From the NCBI GenBank assembly GCA_026120035.1, contig JALRME010000016.1, forward strand, positions 620,001-684,000: a stretch of 64,000 nt of DNA, in the 5' to 3' direction. This DNA is from Coleophoma eucalyptorum (Eukaryota > Ascomycota > Leotiomycetes > Helotiales > Dermateaceae). The translations under genes were made by a program, and so were the position numbers. The notes below the pieces were generated by a model. The model saw only the letters and a list, made by a program, of their open reading frames with translations. It did not search any database and was not told the DNA's origin. Below are positions 1 through 9,260 of this stretch, one piece after another; positions within the stretch are counted from its first letter, which is position 1; every line of letters starts with the position of its first letter.

Positions 1-199
1 AAGGTATGTCACAATTTTGTATAACGCACGGCATCTGCTAACTATAAAACTTAAGGCTATGCGATTCCCAATGAACCAACACAGACTCGAACTCAAGAAC
101 GCACAGGAAGCACGAGAACGCGAGCGCGAGATGGCAAAGGAAATCCAAGATGGGGACTTAGACGAGGATGATCTTGGTGGGGAATTTGAGGGTATGTAA
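1..199 (+). CDS. 3' part of an unrecognised gene, truncated by the window edge
   Basis: An exon ends at base 3, followed by an intron at 4-55: GTATGT donor, a CTGCTAAC branch point at about 35-42, and a TTAAG acceptor. The next exon starts at 56. It encodes about 47 residues rich in Glu and Arg (an ARERERE run) and then an acidic stretch (DLDEDD), ending at a TAA at 197-199. The last codons, GAG GGT ATG TAA, also form a good donor (GAG|GTATGT at about 191), so translation may instead continue into a further exon not resolved here. Charged, coiled-coil-like, no domain recognised. Function unknown. Confidence 0.45.
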   Translation, partial: RYVTILYNARHLLTIKLKAMRFPMNQHRLELKNAQEAREREREMAKEIQDGDLDEDDLGGEFEGM

Positions 200-1025
200 G
201 ATCACGATTGGAGCCAATCTGAGCATCGAGATTTGGTGTATAGAAGGTGGGATTGCATCGATGGGTTGGGGATCGGTTTGGCGGCTTCACATATCTTGTC
301 TTGCTACTTCTAAGGTCTTGATCTGAGGTTCGACTGGTCAGGCAGGATGGGGTGTTTTGACGGTGATTTACCTGAGGTCCACCTCTGCTACATTATTCTT
401 TTTTCTCCCGCACCGCAATTGCAATGGCATGCATGTATTGGAAGTCGATGTACTTCTTGGGGACATGCTGCGTAAGGTAGTAATCAATTAGACCTTCCTT
501 TGTACTAAAGAAAGCCTATCTTTTTCCTGAAATGGTGAACTGACCTGTTCCTCCACAATGTTCCTTGTCAAAAATGCAGTGGCATCCTGTGAAACTCAGC
601 AATTGATAATAAGATTAGAAATGATCGTGAGACTATGGTTGCGCTTCATCACCGAACCAAGCGCAACGCAACATGCCTCACGGATCACGAGCCGCGTCCT
701 GCCGCCGGAAGGAGACGAGCACGAGCACCCGGACGCGAACATCACAAATCAGCTCTGGATAGACCCGCAATGTAATAGAATCGCGACGGAGTCAACAACC
801 AGCATAGCATATTTAAAACCTGCAGTAGTTTCCCTTCAAATCATCTGGTAGGTTAAGGAGGCGGAGGGTTGGCGTCCAGCCATTTCCGAATGGTGCTTTA
901 TCCCTGTAGCCTAAAAAATCGCAGTCGCAATCGCAAGCTTCCCGTCGACGCGCGGGAATGAAAGAGCTGGGAAGCAGAATCGCATCTGTGCCTTAACGTG
1001 TCTGGACGAGGGAGCCCTTGCGAAT
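200..1025. other. intergenic region, no gene recognised
   Basis: About 0.8 kb between the truncated left gene and the MYST acetyltransferase. The 97-codon open frame at 558-851 has no recognisable product. A TTTAAA motif lies near 811. It presumably holds the promoter of the acetyltransferase gene. Confidence 0.6.
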
Positions 1026-2192
1026 ATGCCTGGCCTTATAACAACAGCTCATTCGAGACCGCAACCCCATGCTAGACGTGTGTCCAAGACGTCTTCCTCT
1101 TCTTCGGGCATCATGACTACCACAACCAACACGAGCAAGAGCTCGCTGGAGGCCGAGAAGGAAAAGCTGCGCGAGCGCAACATTGAGCAGGTTATCTTTG
1201 GGGATATTGCCTTCAAGGCTTGGTACCCTTCATACTATCCTGCCAGTGTACTGATGGAGGGCGGTAAGAGTAGAGGTGAGGGTGACAGTATCGAGGTTGG
1301 GAAAGGTATTGTGGTTCCCAGGCTCTATGTCTGCAACCGCTGCTTTGCATATGGGAGAGAGGTTATCGAATGGTGGAAACATGTACGCTGTTGTGAGAGG
1401 GAGAATTTGTCAAGGGGTAGAAAGATCTACACTCATGGAGAGGAGGGTGCGTGGACGGTATGGGAGGTTGATGGAAGTGTGGAGACTGTAAGTGATCTTC
1501 CATGGCTTTTGCATGTACTTTTAAGGTGCTTTTTGCTCATTCATGCACAGTTATTCTGTCAGAATCTTTCCCTTTTCGCGAAGTTGTTCCTTGATAACAA
1601 GTCTGTCTTCTTCGACGTGTACTCCTTCAATTACTTTCTCCTCGTCTACACCCCACCATCCAACCCTGCTAAACCCCAGATTGTTGGCTTTTTTTCCAAG
1701 GAAAAGATGTCTTGGGACAACAACAATCTAGCATGTATATTGATATTTCCGCCATGGCAAAAGAAAGGTCTTGGTGCCTTGCTCATGGCCGTATCCTACG
1801 AGATTTCCCGCCGCGAAGGAATTCTAGGAGGCCCCGAGAAGCCGATCTCTGATCTGGGCAGGAAGGGATATAAGAGATACTGGGGCGGCGAGATCGCTCG
1901 GTGGTTGTTGGAGGTCAAGGAAACAGATCGAAAGAAAGGTCGTGGAATGGTGGATGTGGAAAAGATTAGCAAGGAGACGTGGATTGCCGCCGATGATTGC
2001 CTTGCTGTTTTGAGAGATATGGGTATCGTAGAAAAGGCGGGCAGAGGGAAAGGCACCGTGGAGAGGGTTCGAATTGATAAGGTTAGAGTGAGGGAGTGGG
2101 TTGACAGGAATAAGATCTCTCTTGACAAACAGGTGGACAGCAACGGCTTTGTAGAAGGGTATGCTGAGAGAAAAGAGGTTGTTGGTGATTGA
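1026..2192 (+). CDS. SAS2: MYST-family histone acetyltransferase, SAS2-like
   Basis: Two exons, 1026-1487 and 1551-2192, give 367 residues; the 63-nt intron runs from GTAAGT to GCACAG. MYST enzymes transfer acetyl groups from acetyl-CoA to histone lysines; yeast Sas2 acetylates H4 K16 in the SAS complex. Visible here: a C2HC zinc finger (C103, C106, H119, C123), the catalytic core with the ACILIFP strand (Cys216), the acetyl-CoA loop QKKGLG (224-229), and the GGPEKPISDLG segment with the catalytic Glu near 250. There is no chromodomain or tudor-knot, and the short length fits SAS2 (338 aa in yeast) better than ESA1 or SAS3. A second in-frame ATG at 1113 may be the true start. The intron is a multiple of three and stop-free, so its retention would insert 21 residues. 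Assignment as SAS2 rather than another short MYST protein is an inference. Confidence 0.85.
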   Translation: MPGLITTAHSRPQPHARRVSKTSSSSSGIMTTTTNTSKSSLEAEKEKLRERNIEQVIFGDIAFKAWYPSYYPASVLMEGGKSRGEGDSIEVGKGIVVPRLYVCNRCFAYGREVIEWWKHVRCCERENLSRGRKIYTHGEEGAWTVWEVDGSVETVSDLPWLLHVLLRCFLLIHAQLFCQNLSLFAKLFLDNKSVFFDVYSFNYFLLVYTPPSNPAKPQIVGFFSKEKMSWDNNNLACILIFPPWQKKGLGALLMAVSYEISRREGILGGPEKPISDLGRKGYKRYWGGEIARWLLEVKETDRKKGRGMVDVEKISKETWIAADDCLAVLRDMGIVEKAGRGKGTVERVRIDKVRVREWVDRNKISLDKQVDSNGFVEGYAERKEVVGD

Positions 2193-2517
2193 AGGATGTG
2201 TGGAGTTGGACAACAATATTCACGGCAATAAGTTCGAAAGAGCGAGCTTTGCTCAGCAGTCGAGAACACCCACGCTACAAGCAGCTTGGAGAAGATCTTT
2301 GTACCGAGTAGACTTGTGTACACAAGCTTATCATGAACCGTCTACATTCGGGACAGACAATCGTCACAGGACACAAAGGAGAATCATAGCCATGACCGAA
2401 GAAGTACTATAGAGTACCTGATATATTAAACGAAGTCATAGCGATTCACAACATATCCATGCATCACTGAAGTCCATAATGATTCCTCCTATTGTGTCGA
2501 ACTTAGAAACTAAAAAA

Positions 2518-2937
2518 TTAAATCAACCTAAACATATTTTCCCTAACTCCTCTCTTCATCGCCACTGCTCTCCCACCCTCATACTCCAGGCCTGCAGCTC
2601 CCCCGTCCCCTGATCGATTCTCCAACTTCTCCAGGAGCTCAGCATCCATTTCCGCAACTGTTTTTCTTTTTTGGGCCTTCTCTACTGGAGAATCTTGCGT
2701 TGTGCTATCCTGTCCCTGAAGTTGTTGCTTTTGGCTATGTAAAGATGTGTCTGTCTTCGGTGATTTATTTTGCTTTGAAGACTCTCTTGGCTAAGAATAT
2801 GTTAGGAGACGGGGCTAGGAAGAGAGGTGAGCATCTACTTCTGAGATGAATGGCATGACTCTGCTACTGTGGAAGCTTCGTGGCACAACAGAAACCATTG
2901 ATGCGGTACGCGAACTGAAGATCTTTGGGGATATCAT
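2518..2937 (-). CDS. small probable mitochondrial protein, 123 aa, unrecognised family
   Basis: Two exons, 2839-2937 and 2518-2790, phase 0, separated by a 48-nt intron (donor GTAGAT, branch CTAAC, acceptor TTAG). The start is the first ATG after an in-frame TGA. Residues 1-33 are rich in Ser and Arg with no acidic residue until position 33 and contain RSFHSSR, a typical matrix-targeting presequence with an MPP-like cleavage site. The middle is Gln/Ser/Lys-rich and disordered. The C-terminus has a short helix (AEMDAELLEKLE), a GDGGAAGLEYEGG turn and a basic, ordered tail ending MFRLI. The tail resembles conserved C-termini I associate with small uncharacterised fungal proteins, but I cannot name the family. 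It is convergent with SAS2 and divergent from the 3320 gene. Each exon is short, so it is easily missed by ORF calling. Confidence 0.72.
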
Positions 2938-3319
2938 TTTTACAGCTTCAATGGCCTTTCAAGCGATGTTGGAAATGCACATTACTATATTGGAGATCAG
3001 ATTTCGCTGCGTGAAGAGGCGAAATGCTGAGCACGTGAATTGGTGACCTTCAAGTTGATGATGTCACGCGTACTTGGAGATGGGAAGACGCGCCTTGCCT
3101 TCCATCGTCGGTTAGTTCTTTCTTCCCTTTCCCTCTCTTCCTTTTCTTTTTGCATACGCCCTCTATTATTTCACACTGCAGTTCCATTGCCAAAACTTTT
3201 ACCAATTGATCCTCCAACTACTCAATTGAAACATAAGCGTTCTTCAAGACAACAATCATCATAGCCCTATTTATGAGTAAGCGACCTGTGAAGCATTTGA
3301 TCAATACCGAGCTGTCAAA
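2938..3319. promoter_or_regulatory. divergent promoter region with pyrimidine-rich tract
   Basis: This 382-bp region lies between the start codons of the small mitochondrial gene (-) and the 3320 gene (+). It contains a C/T-rich tract at about 3115-3150, typical of core promoters of well-expressed ascomycete genes, on the side facing the plus-strand gene. No specific factor site is assigned. Confidence 0.4.
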
Positions 3320-4744
3320 ATGCCAACCACACGATCCTCCCAAAATACTTCTCCACAAGTAACTCAAAAACGTTCCGCACCAGAAATTTCCTCTACAAAC
3401 AAGAAAGCCAAGACGGTCAAGGATCAGAAGACTATTGAGGAAACTATCAACAATGCCCAAGATGCAGTCGAAGAAGATGCGATTGAAGAACAAATTGCTG
3501 GAGCTGAGGAGAATGGTAACAGGAAGAAGGTGAAGGAGCTAGAGAAGCGAGAAGATGCAGTCAAGAAGCGCGAAGAAGCTGTAGCTGAGAAAGAAAATCA
3601 AAAGAAAAATGGCCATGATGGGGATCACTTTGGCAATGGATCCAAGGAGGAGAAAAATGCTTTTGATGAGGTCAAGGCCGATACAGATGATATAAAGAAG
3701 GCTTCCAAGGAAGAAGAGGCAGAGCTGGACTCGAAGATCAAGGCAAACGGCAATTCGGTCGTCAAAGATCCTGAGAGGGAGAAGGCCATGCCATCGTCTA
3801 TTCTCGAGAAGGGTATCATCTATTTCTTCTTTCGAGGAAGAGTTGGGGTTGAAGATCCGCAGGGAGTTGAGGATGTTGCTCGTAGTGAGTTCCATTGCTT
3901 GATGATTATACGCTGCGGCCATATGGGTTTTCAAAGCGACGAATGGTAACCAGCATTATAGGCTACATCGTTCTCCGACCTCTCCCAATCGGGGCAAAGA
4001 TTGGAGATGGACCACTCAAGGATTCTGGAGATGCTAGGCTCTTAGCTCTACCTAAGAAAGTGCTGCCGAAGAGCAAAAAAGATAGATTCTTGGTATTCGT
4101 GGAGAAGCCAAAAGCTACCATCCAGGACTTGAAAGAACAATTTGGGGGCTCTGAGTATGCTACCAAGACAAAAGGGCAAGTTGATTGGCTGATGACGAAA
4201 ATCACAATTATTAACAACTTTCAGAACCAGCCATACACCAGCCGCGACCCCCTTTGCTGAGGGAGTTTACGCCATCACTTCCACTGGAAGAGAGTCGCAT
4301 CTCGCGTACCACATCACTGTTCCGGAGATCGGTGAACTACAGAAAGAATTTGGATTAAATGAGAACGGCAGTTATGTCGTCTCAACAAAGAATCCTACCG
4401 CGCCAGGTCCATCGAACGCGACCCTTTCCAATCCAGCACAATACCCCGAAAGTATTCAAAAGAAGTTCCGGAATCTTCGCTGGATGCCTCTCGAGCCTGA
4501 GCTGCTGGACTATGAGAATACGCAAATCTTGATCATCGGCGAGGGCTTAGGTGATATGGCGAAGGCGACCGAGGAGCAGAGCAAGGACCAGAGGGATGAG
4601 AGCAAAGAGAAACCTGCAGAGGAGATGGAGAAGTTAGAGGAGGAGGACCTGGAGCGTGTCGAGCATCTCAAGAGTGATGATCCTATTTTTGCTGATCTTG
4701 GGCTCAGCAGTAAGCAGCACTCGAAAATGCAGACCACTTGGTAA
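3320..4744 (+). CDS. conserved Pezizomycotina nuclear-type protein (often labelled 'BTB domain transcription factor')
   Basis: Three exons, 3320-3884, 3962-4175 and 4225-4744, give 432 residues. The first intron is GT-AG (GTGAGT...TTATAG); the second (4176-4224) has a GC donor, GCAAGT. The N-terminal third is basic then acidic (KRSAP, NKKAKTV, many Glu/Lys), with a predicted coiled coil around KELEKREDAVKKREEAV. From about residue 160 comes a conserved core (ILEKGIIYFFFRGRVG, SYIVLRPLPIGAK, LLALPKKVLPKS, EGVYAIT, SHLAYHITVPEIGE, LRWMPLEPELLDYEN). From memory this core belongs to a widespread filamentous-fungal family that databases label a BTB transcription factor, although no BTB fold is evident here. 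Its biochemical role is unknown. The acidic C-terminus (residues 370-432) is low-complexity. Confidence 0.75.
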
Positions 4745-6246
4745 ATGACTTGGCGCCTCAACAAATCGTTATCTATTTCGCAGGCATTTTGGATAGATGA
4801 AATACACGAGTCTTACTTACTAGCGTTCGCGTTCGCGTTCGCGTTCACAACGTTGTCCAATCGCCGCTAAGTGGCCAACACCTCACTGAGGAATATCATC
4901 CTTGTGGCATGTATCTCCAATGACCAAAAAGAGTCCGTGTTTCAAATCAATATTCCTTACGCCTCATCTTACTCATTTGCACAAACATGCACCGAGGCCT
5001 TATTTGCTTATTTGATCACTATTTCTTATTCTTCGGATTTGGTCTCGCCACCTAACAACCACCTATTTCTTTGTGTATATAAAACCTTATTCTTGTTCAC
5101 TAAACGAGTAGCTCTTGGGCTGATATCACTTATCTCCCTGGGCTACGTATCCTGGTTCCAGGCTTTCCTTGTGGAAAGCTCAGTAAATGGATGCAACGCT
5201 AAGCACGAAGATAATAAGGCTGATCTAAGCATACTATACTTATGGATATCTGATACCTTGCGGGCTTCAGTTTTCAGTCTCTTAGAGCCTATCATCATTA
5301 ATCATATTGCCACGTTTTATAAAGAATTGATTGTTTTTCTTGCTTATGTTGGCCATAGCACTGCACTACTTTACTTGCAGAATATTGACGTCCCTCGCTT
5401 GAACTAGGCTTCAACGCTTGCCAACTTCATATAAGTTTTTCTAGTCCTACTGTGCGCTTTAAGATACATAGATCTACACTAGGAATAAGTTTTAACCTTC
5501 GCATATTCCACGATATAATGTGCTTGATTCCATGCTTGTGATTCCAGTTCAGTATTATGAAAATACGAGAGGTCAGAGTCAATAGGTTAGTGGGCTTAGT
5601 GCATTGTAAGCACTACCAATATCCGAGCGCCATCTTCATTTTACTGCCAACTGTACAGTCATGGTCTGTCATTTTCATAAGCAGCGTGCAGGCTTTCATT
5701 TGCTGATGAGGACTATGAAACCGAGTAAGCACTTCACAAATTCACAAGAGCGTGTAGCACGGGCTACTGGACTCAAAGTCTCAGTCTCACGACGAATCAA
5801 CTCAGTCTGCCCTCCGTAGTTATGGGGGCCACGATATTGACAAGTAGACACTAGAACGGCCTGGTGTCTCATGTAAGCTGTAAGCTGCGGTAGACCCTTT
5901 TCGCAGGGGCCAATTGATGACTGGTTTCCGATTAAACTGAACGGCCTGGGTTAGGTTGCTGTAGGCTCGTGTTCGCGATGCAGATGAGCAGATTAGCGCT
6001 GGCTGCTGTTTTATATTGTTCCTATTTAGTTGACGTTCTACCCCCAGGGAAGTGTTCTGCTTTTTACTTTCACTACATTTTCCTATACCAGACTTACTTC
6101 AGAGACCTTAGCATAACGGCCTTGCATCCCCCCCCCGAAGGAAATATCGACTTACAGATCATTGTTGTATCTTGATCTCCCTGATTGAAAATCTCGAATC
6201 ATAATAACAAAACAGTGAAAGTTCTTTTGAAGCAAACATCATAAAT
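4745..6246. other. 1.5-kb gene-poor stretch
   Basis: AT-rich spacer between the 3320 gene and the aldolase. It contains a short GCGTTC repeat (4823-4846), a 178-codon open frame without any ATG (4871-5407, discussed in the findings), and a C9 run near 6128-6136. No gene, tRNA or transposon feature was recognised on either strand. Confidence 0.5.
4823..4846. repeat. four tandem copies of GCGTTC
   Basis: Perfect hexanucleotide microsatellite, four units, about 80 bp downstream of the stop codon of the 3320 gene. Seen directly in the sequence. Confidence 0.9.
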
Positions 6247-7288
6247 ATGGTTGTCAATGGCACCAAATCAGAGAAATGGGTCTACAAAGCATCAGAGCCT
6301 GTAGGAATGCAAGTCTACCGAGCACCTTCGCTGTTGCAACCCCACCGAGCTCGTGAAGCTATTCAAGATGCACACAACGGCACGATCCCACCCATTGTTG
6401 GGTTCTTCTGTGGCCTCTCCTGTCCTCCGGTTGCTAAGGTGGCTGCTCAACTTGGATATGATGTGATTTTCATCGATTGGGAACATGCTTCAACAAATGT
6501 TGAGACGATGACACAGGTAATATCCGCAAAAAGAAATTCTTAGTTCAAATCTGAAAATTTTGGCTAGATGGTTCATGATGTCCAGTTTGTCAGTGAGGGA
6601 AAGTCAATGGCTTTTGTCCGGTATTTACAACTGAGTCCCAAACTAAAACTTCCGGGCCACACTGACTGTAAATAGGGTTCCAGGTCACGATCATTCGTTA
6701 ATAGGATTTGCTCTGGATGCAGGCGCAAGCATCATCGTACCGCAAGTCGACACTGTCGAGCAAGCCAAACACATCGTCTCAGCCTCCAAATTCGGCGCCA
6801 AAATCAACGGAACTCGCTCTGCACCACCCTGCCGTTGGCTCCCCGGATTCTCCGATTTGGCCATTGATAGTTCCTTGAGTTCATGGGAGAACTTAAACCA
6901 CCAAGCAGCCATTATCATCCAAATTGAATCCGCAGAGGGAATCCGTAACCTGGATGCCATCCTTACTGCTGTGGGAGACCAAATAGACTCTGTCTGGCTC
7001 GGCAGTCTGGATGCACGTATCAGTATGGGACTTCCTGGCTTTGTTGGTGATGAGCCAGAATGGAATGAAATGAAGGCACTCTATGAGAGTACGTTGCGGA
7101 AGCACAACAAGCCTTCTAGTGGTCTCGCTCTTGGTCCGCCAGAAATGAGAGCCAAGATGGCAAAAGGGAAGTCTCTCATGGTTTCAGGGAGTGATGTGTT
7201 CGCGCTCATGGGCGAGGCTGCTGGGCTAGCGGACATGAGACAGTCGTTTCCTCAGATGAATTATGAGGAGGTGTATGAGCGCATATAA
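6247..7288 (+). CDS. HpcH/HpaI aldolase / citrate lyase-family protein
   Basis: Three exons, 6247-6516, 6568-6620 and 6676-7288, introns of 51 and 55 nt, 311 residues. The fold is a metal-dependent (beta/alpha)8 barrel that cleaves or forms C-C bonds of 2-keto acids with pyruvate or an acyl-CoA; 2,4-dihydroxyhept-2-ene-1,7-dioate aldolase is the type enzyme. Visible marks: VGFFCGLSCPPVAKVAAQLGYD, shortened here to the conserved start, the IDWEH motif, a VPQVDTVEQAK segment, the metal-ligand Glu in IIQIESAEG and the second acidic ligand in LGSLDARISMG. The substrate cannot be told from sequence. The gene stands alone in a gene-poor stretch with no pathway partner beside it. No signal peptide is seen, so the protein is probably cytosolic. 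Confidence 0.85.
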
Positions 7289-7706
7289 GGCGTAGGGCTA
7301 AGATTTATTTTGGTTATGGAGCAATGGCATGTTGCTATAACGAGTCGCTTTTGCTTCTCCTGGTTACAACGTGTCGAGTTATAACTTAAAGATACAATAT
7401 TGATAGATCCACGAGCTAGAACAATGGGATTACAAAGGCGAAAGCTTCTATGAAATGCATTATACACGAATTAGTTTTGAGTGAAGACAACAGAGTCACA
7501 TGTTCATCAAGGCTTGGAACTTACACTTCTCTTCTGTTCATAATTCATGGTAACTCCTCAGTTTTTCCAAAATCAGCTTGGTAGTCAACCATAACTTTGT
7601 AAGACCTCTTATACTTCGTGTGCATTACTTTCAATTCTTCAATTCACAACTTCACTCTGAGAATGTCGAGCTTTCCTTCCCAAACTGGAACCGTTCTTGT
7701 CAGCAA

Positions 7707-7713
7707 TATATTA
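7707..7713 (+). promoter_or_regulatory. TATA-like element upstream of the 5S gene
   Basis: TATATTA at -28 to -22 relative to the first base of the 5S gene. Upstream TATA elements near -29 are known to be needed for 5S transcription in Neurospora. Its role here is inferred from position and composition. Confidence 0.5.
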
Positions 7714-7734
7714 TGAGATAGATATCATTATGAC

Positions 7735-7853
7735 ACATACGACCATAGACTGAGGAGAATTGGGCATCCCGTCCGCTCTGCCATACACAAGCCTCAGATC
7801 GGTAGATTAGTAGTTGGGTGGGTGACCACCAGCGAATACCTACTGTTGTATGT
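7735..7853 (+). rRNA. 5S ribosomal RNA gene (dispersed copy)
   Basis: A 119-nt match to the fungal 5S pattern. It starts ACATACGACCATAG, contains GGGCATCCCGTCCGCTC, an A-box region around ACAAGCCTCAGATC, and a C-box region TTAGTAGTTGGGTGGGTGACC, and ends TGTTGTATGT. Terminal helix I pairs over nine positions (ACATACGAC with GTTGTATGT, one G-U). Helix II (GACTGAGG with CCTCAGATC) pairs with one bulged A, and helix V (CGGTAG with CTACTG) also pairs, so the copy looks intact. T-runs at 7853-7857 and 7864-7873 fit pol III termination. Dispersed single 5S genes are normal in filamentous ascomycetes. The call rests on recalled fungal 5S sequence plus the folded helices. Confidence 0.95.
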
Positions 7854-7873
7854 TTTTGGCCTCTTTTTTTTTT
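7853..7873 (+). terminator. pol III T-run terminators of the 5S gene
   Basis: T5 at the 3' end of the 5S sequence and a backup T10 at 7864-7873. RNA polymerase III terminates at such runs on the non-template strand. Confidence 0.8.
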
Positions 7874-9260
7874 GCATCCCTGGAACGGCGAAACATCGCG
7901 GTTGGTTCACGTCAAGTAACGTAAGAATCAACTGGTAGGTCAACAGATATTTAGGTAAATTGGTTAATAGATAATAGATGTGTATTGGAGAGAGTGTGAG
8001 GCAGGGAGATATAGATGATACCTTCCTCGCTAAGAATACTGTAACATTGTAACATGCGACTAGGTCTCGTGATTGACCTGTAAATGGCATTCCGATAATC
8101 GCGTTATTTGTCGCAATTGGCATATCAACGCTTCCATGCCCCTTTTCGACACAGCTGAGGTTGCTTAAGGATCGCTATCCTTTTGATTACTTTGCACCTC
8201 CCAAGATGTAATAAACAAAATGATATTTAAATCCTCTATAAATCAATACACTCTAATAAAACCTTGAATGCCGTGTGCCAACTAGCATTTCTCTCGATTA
8301 CTTTAGGCCTAAGCTAGCAAAACTATGGCGACGTCGAGGTGGTAACAAGGACTGTTTTAGAGCTTTGAACGGCTATACCTCCGTACAGGCGACCCAGAAG
8401 TGTCTACTATTGCCATAATATTACCCGAAACGGTTTTGAATAGCATATAGGTCATTGATTAGCATGCAATGAACTAGCGAATTCCCGTTCTGCGTTTTCT
8501 TACATTTCATGTTAAACCAGACCTCAATCAGGAGAAGCAAGAAATTATGCTGATCCAGACATGTAAACCCTATTTTTTGAATGTATTTAGTATCATTTAA
8601 TATCGCACACAACATCCACAACTTATTCTCATCACATTGGCCTTCACAACGATGTTGTTAGAATCTTGGAAGTCCAAAAGATACACCTGGCATGCGTCAA
8701 CTAAAAGTTGAGCCTAGTTGCAAGCTAAGATAAGAACCAAAGCTCAACTTTAAATATTTTCTTTGGTCTTTTTGATAGATTCGATGATAGATTCGATATC
8801 AATTAATCATATTATCAGTGCTGAGATATAAATCGAAATCAAAGAGTGAAGTACCTATGCTTATAAGCTGTTATCTAAACCTATTTACATATGGCTAGTA
8901 AAAGGAAATTCTAGAAGAGAAATTGATAAAGCCCACAGCTAAATATTAATTAAATTAATACTCTTCAAATATCATATTCCCTCAGTGCTGATACTCCTAC
9001 GTGGTGAAATCAGCCTGTAGAACGTAGCTTAGCACAACACAAGGAACAACTCACAGGCTGTTATGAACTAATCGGGATATAGAAATGCCGCCCCGAGGCA
9101 GCCAGGAAAAAAAGTCAAGCGACGAGCGTAGCAGATTTGACAAGCGCTAGCAACAAGATATTATATTTTTATGAATACCCACTACAAGAACTCATTTTTG
9201 GAATGGAATGGCGGGATATTAAAGATTGAAAAGTTTAAGATAGATCTAATCAAGATTACT

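Larger units (their letters stand above)
7289..9260. other. 2-kb AT-rich spacer containing only the 5S rRNA gene
   Basis: Apart from the 5S gene nothing is recognised. The part from 8150 to 9250 is AT-rich, with short near-repeats (GATAGATTCGAT twice near 8776-8800) and an AATTAATTAA-like palindrome near 8945-8960. It ends at the 3' side of the UGGT gene. Confidence 0.5.

Noticed and set aside
300..360. GGTTCGACT resembling a tRNA B box
   Set aside because: No A box, acceptor stem or anticodon arm can be paired around it.
7794..8123. 109-codon minus-strand open frame
   Set aside because: It overlaps the 5S rRNA gene on the other strand and has no recognisable product.
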